DNA of 14,930 bases. It comes from CAYFJO01 sp964343305 (GTDB taxonomy: Bacteria > Planctomycetota > Planctomycetia > Pirellulales > Pirellulaceae). Both the position numbers and the translations under genes were made by a program. Shown here one piece after another: positions 1-6,989 of the stretch. The DNA is taken from positions 1 through 14,930 of the forward strand of contig CAYFJO010000267.1 of the NCBI GenBank assembly GCA_964343305.1, read 5' to 3'. Numbering within the stretch: position 1 is the first letter of the stretch; each line of letters begins with the position of its first letter. The notes beneath the pieces were generated by a model. The model worked only from the letters and a program-made list of their open reading frames with translations. It was not told the origin of the DNA and made no database searches.

Positions 1-2
1 CT

Positions 3-122
3 GAACAGCCGTCGCCTGCCGGCTCGGCGTTAAACGAAGTTGCTGAAGTTATTTCCTGGACGATCATGAGCCGCGAACGGATGAGGCAATCCGTCTTACT
101 GAAAATCGATCAAAACCGGTGA
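3..122 (+). CDS. Possible C-terminal end of a gene entering from the left
   Basis: A frame open from the first bases of the window reads 39 codons and stops at TGA 120-122. The codons look ordinary for this genome (GAA, GTT, ATC, CGC, CAG) and the peptide is mixed and protein-like, with a segment EVAEVISWTIMSRERM. I do not recognise it. If real, it overlaps the 3' end of the minus-strand aminopeptidase gene by 13 bases in a tail-to-tail arrangement. Against it: a 39-codon open frame can arise by chance, and a palindrome (77-94) resembling an intergenic element lies inside it. Sequence to the left of the window would settle this. Confidence 0.35.
   Translation, partial: EQPSPAGSALNEVAEVISWTIMSRERMRQSVLLKIDQNR
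77..94. other. Small hairpin downstream of map, possible decayed copy of the 6935-6955 palindrome
   Basis: ACGGAT (77-82) and ATCCGT (89-94) form a 6-bp perfect stem with loop GAGGCA. The right half (GGCAATCCGTC) matches the right half of the palindrome at 6935-6955 read on its reverse strand. It lies 16 bases past the map stop codon. It has no T-tract, so an intrinsic-terminator role is weak. Confidence 0.35.
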
Positions 123-925
123 CCTTCTTGTGGACCGTGTTTGGTCAGCGTCAAGATTTCCGGTCCTTTTTCGGTCATCAGAATTGTGTGCTCGAATTGG
201 GCCGATGGGCGGCCATCTTTCGTTCGCACCGTCCAACCGTCGTGTGGGTCCGGAAGCGACTCTTTGCGACCGCCGTTGATCATCGGTTCAATCGTGAAGC
301 AAATCCCCGGCTCCAAGCGCTGCCGGCGAGATGCGGGAGTCGCGACGTGTGGAATGTTAGGCTTCTGGTGAAAGCGTCGTCCGACACCGTGTCCAACGTA
401 TTTTTCGACAACGCCAAAGCCATACTTCTTGGCCTCGGGCACAATCGCGTCACCAATGGCGCTAATCGGCGACCCCGGCTGGAGTGCGTTGATCGCCAGA
501 AAAAGACTGTCGAAAGCGCACTGAGTCACCGCACAAAACTCGTCCGATGTTTCGCCAATGATAAACGTCTCGCTGCTGTCGCCATGCCAGCCTTCGACAA
601 TGGTGGTTAAGTCGATGTTCACGATGTCGCCCGGACGTAATTCATACGAGCCCGGAATTCCATGGCAGATGACGTCATTGACGCTCGTGCAGCAACTCTT
701 GGGGAACGGTCGCTTTTCGCCCGGATAACCGAATGCCGCTGGCCGATGCCCGTGATCTCGTGAGTATTCATGAACGATGCGATCGATTTCGCCCGTGGTC
801 GTTCCCGCAACGACGTTCGGCCGAATAAAGTCCATCAATTGGGCATTGAATTGGCACGCGCGCCGCATCAACTGCCGCTCAGCCTCTCGCAATCGGAGTT
901 TATTGTATCGTCGCCGAAAGAGCAT
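110..925 (-). CDS. map: Type I methionine aminopeptidase
   Basis: This enzyme removes the initiator methionine from nascent cytosolic proteins, using two divalent metal ions. Numbering from the ATG at 925 (271 residues), the five metal ligands are visible: D105 in NIDLT, D116 in HGDSSETF, H179 in GHGVG, E213 in FTIEPM and E245 in QFEHT. The substrate-binding histidines H88 (CHGIP) and H186 (RFHQKP) are also present. Spacing between ligands matches the Escherichia coli enzyme, which is 264 residues long. A longer reading from TTG at 946 adds seven residues. I prefer the ATG because AGGA sits nine bases upstream. There is no N-terminal zinc-finger or SEC-C extension. The gene stands alone, divergent from the repeat protein gene across a long gap. 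Confidence 0.95.
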   Translation of the reverse strand: MLFRRRYNKLRLREAERQLMRRACQFNAQLMDFIRPNVVAGTTTGEIDRIVHEYSRDHGHRPAAFGYPGEKRPFPKSCCTSVNDVICHGIPGSYELRPGDIVNIDLTTIVEGWHGDSSETFIIGETSDEFCAVTQCAFDSLFLAINALQPGSPISAIGDAIVPEAKKYGFGVVEKYVGHGVGRRFHQKPNIPHVATPASRRQRLEPGICFTIEPMINGGRKESLPDPHDGWTVRTKDGRPSAQFEHTILMTEKGPEILTLTKHGPQEGHRF

Positions 926-1433
926 TGGCCAACATCCTGGGGGCAACCTAAACCAACGAGTTTAACAACACCGAGAACGGCTGTGTATGCCACACACAAG
1001 AGATTTGGAGATTTAAGAATCTACACAAATAACCCCGCTTCGCACGATGTCAAATGCTTGCTTGTTATTTCCGAGTTAAGACACAGAATTCAAACATTGG
1101 AAGTCATCGCCCTCGAAGACGCACGCACAAAGAACGACAGCCGGATCATTGAAACACCGAGCTTTCAAAGAACAGAATTTTGTCCGAGTTTTGACCACAC
1201 GGGGCCGAGTCATCAACGAGATTCTCGCAACTTCTCCTTCAGCTTGAGCGGAAATGACCGAGCACAGACCACGTTGTGCCGGTCGCTCTGTCAAAAAGTG
1301 TGGCCGCATTCAGCCGCGTCCGGCAATTTCCATAGAGAACGGAATCACGCGTGTGATTTTGCTCTTGTTCAGCGGGGACGAGTCGTTCGTCTCCCTCAAC
1401 TCTTGTATGGCCATTCTCGAAAAGGAGAATCTG
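926..1433. other. 508-base gene-free divergent region
   Basis: This stretch separates map (minus) from the secreted repeat protein (plus). Open frames crossing it have no recognisable domain and run through the known gene of the other strand, so I reject them. It should hold the promoters of both genes, but I see no convincing -35/-10 pair. Two hairpins lie near its right end: 1343-1358 (AATCAC/GTGATT, loop GCGT) and 1377-1391 (GACGA/TCGTC, loop GTCGT). Both would be in the leader of the plus-strand gene. A Shine-Dalgarno AGGAG lies at 1423-1427, six bases before the ATG at 1434. Confidence 0.5.
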
Positions 1434-2564
1434 ATGTCTTATTCAATTGACAAAAGCAACGTAACGAAGTCGTTAGCGCTGGCGGTGTTGTGCATGTTTT
1501 CCGCGCTGTTCGCTCAAACAGCAACGGCAGGAACAATTTCCTTCAGGCACATGTACGTGCACGATGACGAAGAAGGCGGCGTAGGCGACTGGAATGTGAC
1601 CGCGAACATAAGCCCCGGCCAGAACTCACTGCACCTGATTGCGAACGAAGAAGCCGGTACGGACGAGTCGATCGATATCAACCGCGACACTATTTTCGAC
1701 AAGTATCCAGTGACCGTGACGATCAAGGTCGAGGAGCACGACGGGGGCATTGGAGCTGAATGGCAGCCTGTGGGCACCAAAAGCAAAACGATCAATGGCC
1801 CCGGAAACTATGAAATCCGCGTGACCAACAACGAAGGAGATGTCAGCATCTACTTTGACGTCACGAACACCGGCTCCCAGAGTCAATCGCTCACAGAAAA
1901 GAAGAAGATTCCCTACCTTCACACGGTCAGTATCAAGCTGGAGTCCGGCGGCACGTTTCGTGCCCAGGCGAACAACTTTGGAAGTAACTGGAAGAAGGTT
2001 GTCGTGGAGTTTCGACGGAACGGCAAGTATGTAACGGCGGCCGTCGCCAAGAGCGCGTACAAGCACAAGAGTTCCAAATACTGGACGCTGAACTTCGAGA
2101 CGCCCAAGAAGCTTATGACGGGCGAAAAGTATTCGGCACGCCTCTTCGTTTGGTCCCCGGCCTATGGCCCCAGTAACTCAAAGACCGTCCGCGTGGTGAA
2201 GATCCCCTACCTTCACACGATCGATGCCACGCTGAAGCCCGGCATGGAGTTTCAGGCCAGTGCGTCCAGATTCGGTAGTGACTGGACGAAGGTTGGTGTG
2301 GAGTTTCGATTGAACGGCAAGTACGTTACCGCGGCCATTGCCACGGGGGCGAACAGAAGGAACCGGACGTCCAAGTTGTCGACGTTGACCTTCGTGACGC
2401 CGATGAAGCTCAAGACGGCCACATATTCGGTGCGTCTCTTTGTGTGGTCATCGGCTTATGGAAGCAGCAAGTCAAAAGCCGTCAAGGTGGTGTCGCGCGG
2501 CCTGATCGGTTCGAAGACTCCGATCTCGATTCCTTCGAAGCGGCGTGTCTCACCGATTCGCTAG
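1434..2564 (+). CDS. Secreted protein with two tandem 98-residue repeats, function unknown
   Basis: The product is 376 residues. I chose ATG 1434 because a good Shine-Dalgarno (AAGGAG) precedes it and a Sec signal peptide follows directly: basic start, hydrophobic core SLALAVLCMFSALFA, and likely cleavage after ATA near residue 32. The frame is open 60 codons further upstream, but that extension would bury the signal. Residues about 33-157 form an acidic, beta-rich domain. Then come two direct repeats, residues 158-255 and 256-353. Both begin KIPYLHT and share EFR.NGKYVTAA and a closing RLFVWS.AYG motif, with roughly 60 percent identity. A short basic tail ends the protein. I recognise no family. 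The repeats look like beta-sandwich modules of an extracellular or envelope protein. Transcription probably ends at the hairpin at 2619-2665. Confidence 0.85.
   Translation: MSYSIDKSNVTKSLALAVLCMFSALFAQTATAGTISFRHMYVHDDEEGGVGDWNVTANISPGQNSLHLIANEEAGTDESIDINRDTIFDKYPVTVTIKVEEHDGGIGAEWQPVGTKSKTINGPGNYEIRVTNNEGDVSIYFDVTNTGSQSQSLTEKKKIPYLHTVSIKLESGGTFRAQANNFGSNWKKVVVEFRRNGKYVTAAVAKSAYKHKSSKYWTLNFETPKKLMTGEKYSARLFVWSPAYGPSNSKTVRVVKIPYLHTIDATLKPGMEFQASASRFGSDWTKVGVEFRLNGKYVTAAIATGANRRNRTSKLSTLTFVTPMKLKTATYSVRLFVWSSAYGSSKSKAVKVVSRGLIGSKTPISIPSKRRVSPIR
1905..2492 (+). repeat. Two in-frame 294-bp tandem copies inside the secreted protein gene
   Basis: Unit 1 is 1905-2198 and unit 2 is 2199-2492, exactly 98 codons each. 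Similarity persists at the DNA level: CCCTACCTTCACACG occurs in both (1911 and 2205), as does GTGGAGTTTCGA. The duplication is therefore fairly recent or held by selection. Confidence 0.85.
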
Positions 2565-2618
2565 TGAACCCGGATTGGTTCGCTGACCGAATCAAAGGCA
2601 TGCACATCAGACACTTCA

Positions 2619-2665
2619 AGCCGGGACGCGGGGCCGATCTGGGACCGCGCCCGGCTGTCTTTTTT
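2619..2665 (+). terminator. Strong intrinsic terminator after the repeat protein gene
   Basis: The left arm (2619-2631) is AGCCGGG, a single bulged A, then CGCGG. The right arm (2645-2656) is CCGCGCCCGGCT. All 12 pairs match around a 13-base loop, and a run of six Ts follows at 2660-2665. It lies 54 bases past the stop codon at 2564, as expected for termination of that transcript. The facing minus-strand gene ends at 2822. Confidence 0.87.
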
Positions 2666-2821
2666 GACTCCAACTGTGCTGGTCCACGGCGTGACGGTGG
2701 GGGCTTTTCGAAAAAGAATTGCGGCGAGGTTGACAGAAGAGACTCAATTCTCGGTCGTGCTGTTAACCGAACGGATGCACATGTGTGGGCAACCGCTTTC
2801 GAGAATCTAACGCGGGAGGCT

Positions 2822-3625
2822 CTATCGACGCCACTGCTTGAAGTGATCGGCCAGTTGCCGGTCGAGATCGGGGATACGGCGTCTTAGCCGGTCGCTCAGT
2901 TTGCCCGGCGGCACGGCGTTTTCGATGTCGTCGAAATATCGCACCAACTCATCGTGCGCCGCCGCGGGGCCGTGAAGCATGAAGTGAACCCAAGCCCATG
3001 ACTTGCGATATTCGGACGAGCCCATTTTTTCCAAGCTTTCGATTTTTTCCAGCGTTTCGATCTTTGGCGTGATGCCGAAGAATAATTCGCGTTTGAGCAC
3101 TTTTAGATGCGGGTTGTCATAGGCTCGTTTGTCCGGTGGCACCTCGAAGTACTCGGCCAATCCCTCGTCCAGCCAAAGCGGCACGTACGTCAACACCGCG
3201 TGAAGCAACGCGTGAGTGCTCTCATGGCGTACGTCGATTTCGAAGTCCCGATTGGCGTACGCAAAGACCATGCCGGGCCCGCGTCGCTTGACGAACAAAG
3301 CTCGGCGATAAGGAATCGAAGGAAAGTACTGCTTCATGTAGTTTTGGTAGGTCGATTTTTTCGAGAACAAAAAGAGGTGCACGGCCTCGCGCGATTCTTC
3401 GATGCCCAGGGTTCGCATCAAATCGCGTTGCAGCGCCGCCATTTGTGCGACCAGGGTACGATGGCCTTGCAATGAAAAGTCGGCGTGGAAAAAGAATGGC
3501 CCCGCTTGCCGTTCGTCCGGCCAACGATTCGCCGCGCGGATTTGCCATGCGCACATGCAAACAACAAGGCAGATCGCCGCAACGACCCTCTTGTTGAGAA
3601 GGCATTCTGACCAACGTAATGTCAT
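2822..3625 (-). CDS. Secreted HExxH metallopeptidase-like protein (DUF1570 / gluzincin type)
   Basis: The product is 267 residues from the ATG at 3625. A GTG at 3673 would add 16 residues ahead of the signal peptide. The start MTLRWSECLLNKR followed by the hydrophobic stretch VVAAICLVVCMCAW is a Sec signal or N-terminal anchor. Catalytic features are HESTH (H134-H138, an HExxH zinc motif) and WLDEGLAEYFE, where E154 is the likely third zinc ligand with a supporting E158. This spacing is typical of gluzincin peptidases and of DUF1570-like proteins common in planctomycetes. The C-terminal part is charged and helical. Neither start has a clear Shine-Dalgarno. Substrate is unknown. It is convergent with the repeat protein gene and divergent from the DUF1549 cluster, so it appears to be its own transcription unit. 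Confidence 0.85.
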   Translation of the reverse strand: MTLRWSECLLNKRVVAAICLVVCMCAWQIRAANRWPDERQAGPFFFHADFSLQGHRTLVAQMAALQRDLMRTLGIEESREAVHLFLFSKKSTYQNYMKQYFPSIPYRRALFVKRRGPGMVFAYANRDFEIDVRHESTHALLHAVLTYVPLWLDEGLAEYFEVPPDKRAYDNPHLKVLKRELFFGITPKIETLEKIESLEKMGSSEYRKSWAWVHFMLHGPAAAHDELVRYFDDIENAVPPGKLSDRLRRRIPDLDRQLADHFKQWRR

Positions 3626-3983
3626 GATGGTTTCGTGGCGTGATAAGCCACACAATTTCGTGCTGATTCGCACGGGGGACGTGATGGCAGAAGAGAAGAG
3701 GGTGGGAGTATAGTGGCCGCCGCAAATTGGTCAACGTGGTTTTTGTTCCACACGCGTTGCTAGCGGGCTTGTGGGCAAAAATTCACCAGCCCGTGCATTT
3801 GCCACAGTCAGTTGAATAAACCGGCGAATACGGCAAATCCAGTAGCAATAACTCAACGAATCCGATAACATATCAATAAACTTTGATGTTGTGGTGCTTA
3901 TAATGTCAGTCCCACCTAAACCTACCCACCACCCACGCTCCGGTCCGCTGCTAGTGATAATCAAACTCTATCTAAGGTCGAGC
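3626..3983. other. 358-base divergent promoter region with an imperfect hairpin
   Basis: This lies between the minus-strand metallopeptidase and the plus-strand DUF1549 gene and holds no supportable gene. An imperfect hairpin sits at 3764-3793: CGGGCT, a mismatch, GTG, a 10-base loop, CAC, a mismatch, AGCCCG. It has no T-tract. The right half (3800-3900) is AT-rich compared with its surroundings and contains the -10 candidate annotated separately. Confidence 0.5.
3899..3904 (+). promoter_or_regulatory. Candidate -10 box for the DUF1549-DUF1501-WD40 cluster
   Basis: A perfect TATAAT occurs at 3899-3904, 79 bases before the chosen ATG at 3984. A TG lies just upstream (3895-3896), but one base too far for a canonical extended -10. 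No good -35 is seen at 16-18 bases. It lies inside the upstream frame extension that starts at 3891, which supports the later start of the gene. Confidence 0.4.
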
Positions 3984-5606
3984 ATGAAGATTCGTTTCAT
4001 CTTGTCTGCTGTTGTCGGTCTCATCGCAATCCACGGTCAATCGTTGTCCGCTGGCGAATTCTTGCCGCCGGATCGTTCCATCGCCCAAGCCGTGGACCAT
4101 TACATCGATGAAGAGCTGTCAGAACGAGGCGTTTCGCCCGCGGAGCAAACGAACGACGCCAATTTGATTCGCCGCACAACCTTGGATCTGGCGGGTCGTA
4201 TCCCGACCTTGGCGGAGACGCACGCCTACATCAACTCGACCGATGAGAACAAGCGTGAGCAATTGATTGACCGGTTGCTTGCTGCTCCCGACTTTGTTCG
4301 GCAACAGGTGAATGAGTTCAACACGCTGCTGATGTTTGGCAGCGGCCGCGATCTGCGCAACTATTTGACCAAAGCGTTCACCGAGAACCGCTCGTGGGAC
4401 AAGATGTTTCGCGAAATGCTGACCGGCGACCAAAACGACGAACAGCAACGTGAGGCGACTCAGTTTGTGCGTGCGCGTGCCAAGGATCTCGACAATTTGG
4501 CGAATCAGGCCAGCGTGACTTTTTTTGGCATCAACGTCAGTTGCGCCCAGTGTCATGACCATCCGCTGGTCGGGGAGTGGACGCAGGATCACTTTTACGG
4601 GATGAAATCGTTTTTCAGTCGCACGTTTGAAAACGGCGACTTCATCGGCGAACGGGACTATGGCGTGGTGAAGTACGAGACGACGGGCGGCGAGGAACGA
4701 ACCGCGCGATTGATGTTCCTTTCCGGGACGGTCGTTGATGAGCCCGAATCGACAGAACCAAATGGCGACGAACAGAAGCAAGAAAAGAAACGCCTCGAAG
4801 AACTGAAGAAGAAAAAGCAACCGCCGCCCGCGCCAAAGTTTAGCCGCCGATCGCAGTTGGTCGAAGTGGCGCTGAGGCCGAATGAAAATATCTTGTTCGC
4901 CAAGGCGATCGTCAACAGAATTTGGTATCGCTTGTACGGCTACGGAATCGTGATGCCGATTGACCAGATGCATCCCGAGAATCCGCCTTCGCATCCGCAG
5001 TTGCTCGATTGGCTGGCCGGGGATTTGATCGATCACAACTACGATTTACGACGCCTGATTCGCGGGTTGGTTGCGACGAAAGCGTACTCCCGTTCCAGTC
5101 GTTGGGCCAGCGAGGAACGCCCCAGTCGCAGCTTGTTCGCCGTGGCCAACGTCCGAACCTTGACGCCGCACCAATACGCCGCCTCTCTCAAATTTGCCAG
5201 CACGAACCCGGAGGTTTTTTCGGCCGAGATGAAACCGGACGCCGTGCAAAGCAGGATCGCCGGCATTCAAAACGCCTCAAACGGGCTTGCCAGTTTGTTT
5301 GAACAGCCGCAGGATGATTTTCAAGTCAGTGTGACCGAGGCGCTGCTGCTGAGCAATAATGATCGCATCATGAACGATCTGGTCCGGGATGCGGGCGATA
5401 CGCTGGTCGGAAAGTTGAAGAACATCGAGGACAACAAAGAAGTCGCGCAGGCCGCGATTTGGAATGTTTACAGCCGAGCGCCGGAAGGCGAAGAAGTCGA
5501 AGCGTTGATGAATTATCTGGCCAGCCGCCAGGATCGCCGCAACGAAGCGATTCGGCAAGTTGTGTGGGCGCTTCTGGCCAGCAGCGAATGCCGATTTAAT
5601 TACTAA
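3984..5606 (+). CDS. Secreted DUF1549/DUF1553 protein with CxxCH motif
   Basis: The product is 540 residues from the ATG at 3984, giving a Sec signal (MKIRFILSAVVGLIAIHG, cleavage near LSAG). Residues about 30-245 match DUF1549: the segment LIRRTTLDLAGRIPT and a CAQCH motif at C187-C190-H191 followed by DHPLVGEW. A lysine/glutamate- and proline-rich linker spans about 251-285. DUF1553 follows to the end, with NRIWYRLYGYGIV, HP.LLDWLAGDLI and LIRGLVATKAYSRSS. Family members are often longer and may carry an extra cytochrome c (PSCyt1) or laminin-G-like part; this is a compact version with neither. The function of these families is not established. The CxxCH might bind haem or metal. It is the first gene of a cluster, and the DUF1501 gene starts 14 bases after its stop. 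Confidence 0.92.
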   Translation: MKIRFILSAVVGLIAIHGQSLSAGEFLPPDRSIAQAVDHYIDEELSERGVSPAEQTNDANLIRRTTLDLAGRIPTLAETHAYINSTDENKREQLIDRLLAAPDFVRQQVNEFNTLLMFGSGRDLRNYLTKAFTENRSWDKMFREMLTGDQNDEQQREATQFVRARAKDLDNLANQASVTFFGINVSCAQCHDHPLVGEWTQDHFYGMKSFFSRTFENGDFIGERDYGVVKYETTGGEERTARLMFLSGTVVDEPESTEPNGDEQKQEKKRLEELKKKKQPPPAPKFSRRSQLVEVALRPNENILFAKAIVNRIWYRLYGYGIVMPIDQMHPENPPSHPQLLDWLAGDLIDHNYDLRRLIRGLVATKAYSRSSRWASEERPSRSLFAVANVRTLTPHQYAASLKFASTNPEVFSAEMKPDAVQSRIAGIQNASNGLASLFEQPQDDFQVSVTEALLLSNNDRIMNDLVRDAGDTLVGKLKNIEDNKEVAQAAIWNVYSRAPEGEEVEALMNYLASRQDRRNEAIRQVVWALLASSECRFNY

Positions 5607-5619
5607 ACGAGGATGTCTG

Positions 5620-6924
5620 ATGTCGAACAAGAAACGAACTTGGTGCGGTTCCGCCGAACATCTTGTCAGTCGTCGCACGTTTCTGAGTGCCGCGGCCGTG
5701 GGGGCAGTTGCCGCCGACATGACGTTGTTGAATGTTCTCAAGCAACCCGCGTTTGCCGAAGAACTCAAGCGGCAAGACAAACGCGTGATCCTGTTGTGGC
5801 TCGCGGGCGCTGCCAGCCAGCTCGAAACTTGGGACCCTAAACCCGGACATGAAAACGGCGGTCCGTTTGCCGCCATTCCGACGGTCGTTCCGGGCGTCCA
5901 TATTTCTGAATTGATGCCCAAGATGGCTCGGCGAGTCGATCAAACGGCCATCATTCGTTCGTTGAACACAAAAGACGGATCGCACGGCAGTGGTGCCAAG
6001 ATGATGCACCTTGGCCGCCGCGACGATCCGAACGTGACGTTTCCAGATTTAGGTGCTATCGTTGCCCGCGAAATGGGACGTCTAGACAGCCAGGTTCCCG
6101 ATTACGTTTCGTTCTATACGGCCACCGAAGGCCGAGGCAACGCGGTCGGCCAATCTGGCTTTCTGGGGGCTCGATACGCACCGATGTTTTTGACGACGGA
6201 AACGAAGCCTGCCAATTTGGGTCGGCTCGAAGCGATCAGCGATTTGGATCATCAACAACGCGGCGAATTGCGAGCGTTGCTGAGCAATCGTTTTGCCGTG
6301 GGCCGCAAGTCCGACACGTTGGCCAGCCACAACGAGGCCTACGCCCGAGTGCGTGGATTGATGTCCAGCGAGAAACTGTTTGATATTTCCGATGAACCGC
6401 AAAAGCAACGTGACATGTATGGCCCGACATTGTTCGGCGAACAGGTGCTGGTCGCACGCCGGCTGATCGAAGCGGGGACGCCTTTCGTAAAAGTCTCGCG
6501 TGCGTGGTGGGACAGCCACGGACAGAACTTCGAAACGCACTTAGAACTCGTCACCGAGTTGGACCACGTCATGTCTGGATTGGTCGACGACCTCAAGAGC
6601 CGGGGCTTGTTAGAAAATACGCTCATCATCACGGTGGCCGAGTTTGGCCGCACGCCGAGGATCAATGCCAGCCTGGGGCGCGACCATTTTGCGAGTGCCT
6701 GGAGTGCTTCGCTGACGGGGTGCGGCATGAAGGGAGGGGCGGTCTATGGCCAGTCCAGTGACGATGGAAACACGGTCAAAGATGGCGAGATTGGCGCTCC
6801 CGAATTGTTCGCGACGATCTTCCAGGCACTTGGCATCGACCATCAAAAGGAATACTACCTCGGTTCGCGACCAGTGCCGTTGACGAATCCGGGAACGCAA
6901 CCCGTGAACGAAATCCTTGCTTAG
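5620..6924 (+). CDS. Tat-exported DUF1501 protein
   Basis: The product is 434 residues. ATG 5620 is preceded by the Shine-Dalgarno-like ACGAGGA at 5607-5613. Upstream in-frame starts would lie inside the previous gene and delay the signal. A twin-arginine signal is clear: SRRTFLS at residues 17-23, a hydrophobic stretch, and AFA at 44-46 before the likely cleavage site. The body matches DUF1501, a planctomycete-rich family with an alkaline-phosphatase/sulfatase-like fold: ILLWLAGAASQLETWDPKP, WDSH (297-300), EFGRTP (341-346), GRDHF (353-357) and LFATI..ALGID near the end. The Asp and His residues could bind metal, but no substrate is known. It is partnered with the DUF1549/DUF1553 gene 14 bases upstream, a standard pairing in this phylum that suggests the two proteins act together outside the cytoplasm. 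Confidence 0.93.
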   Translation: MSNKKRTWCGSAEHLVSRRTFLSAAAVGAVAADMTLLNVLKQPAFAEELKRQDKRVILLWLAGAASQLETWDPKPGHENGGPFAAIPTVVPGVHISELMPKMARRVDQTAIIRSLNTKDGSHGSGAKMMHLGRRDDPNVTFPDLGAIVAREMGRLDSQVPDYVSFYTATEGRGNAVGQSGFLGARYAPMFLTTETKPANLGRLEAISDLDHQQRGELRALLSNRFAVGRKSDTLASHNEAYARVRGLMSSEKLFDISDEPQKQRDMYGPTLFGEQVLVARRLIEAGTPFVKVSRAWWDSHGQNFETHLELVTELDHVMSGLVDDLKSRGLLENTLIITVAEFGRTPRINASLGRDHFASAWSASLTGCGMKGGAVYGQSSDDGNTVKDGEIGAPELFATIFQALGIDHQKEYYLGSRPVPLTNPGTQPVNEILA

Positions 6925-6934
6925 GGTTGACGTA

Positions 6935-6955
6935 GGACGGATTGCCAATCCGTCC
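6935..6955. repeat. Near-perfect palindrome between DUF1501 and WD40 genes
   Basis: GGACGGATT (6935-6943) and AATCCGTCC (6947-6955) form a 9-bp perfect stem around the loop GCC. Flanking bases (GTA before, CCAC after) allow two more pairs beyond one mismatch. It lies 10 bases past the DUF1501 stop. I recall very similar 'ggcaatccgtcctac' elements dispersed between genes in planctomycete genomes, but this is memory, not a search. A weaker relative is at 77-94. It has no T-tract. It could cap the mRNA 3' end, attenuate expression of the WD40 gene, or be a small mobile repeat. Confidence 0.7.
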
Positions 6956-6989
6956 CACAGAAGCTTTAACGTCCTCGTACAGGTGACTC

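Noticed and set aside
1343..1358. AATCAC/GTGATT hairpin followed by TT as a terminator
   Set aside because: The stem is short and AT-rich and the T-run is only four, so I keep it as an unassigned leader hairpin.
770..1450. Plus-strand 226-codon frame covering the map start and the gene-free region
   Set aside because: No domain, low-quality composition, and it overlaps both map and the start of the secreted repeat protein.
2444..2887. Plus-strand 147-codon frame
   Set aside because: It overlaps the end of the repeat protein, runs through the strong terminator at 2619-2665 and into the metallopeptidase gene.
4119..5036. Minus-strand 305-codon frame
   Set aside because: It lies entirely opposite the DUF1549/DUF1553 gene and its composition (Arg, Leu, His, Gln rich) is that of an antisense shadow.
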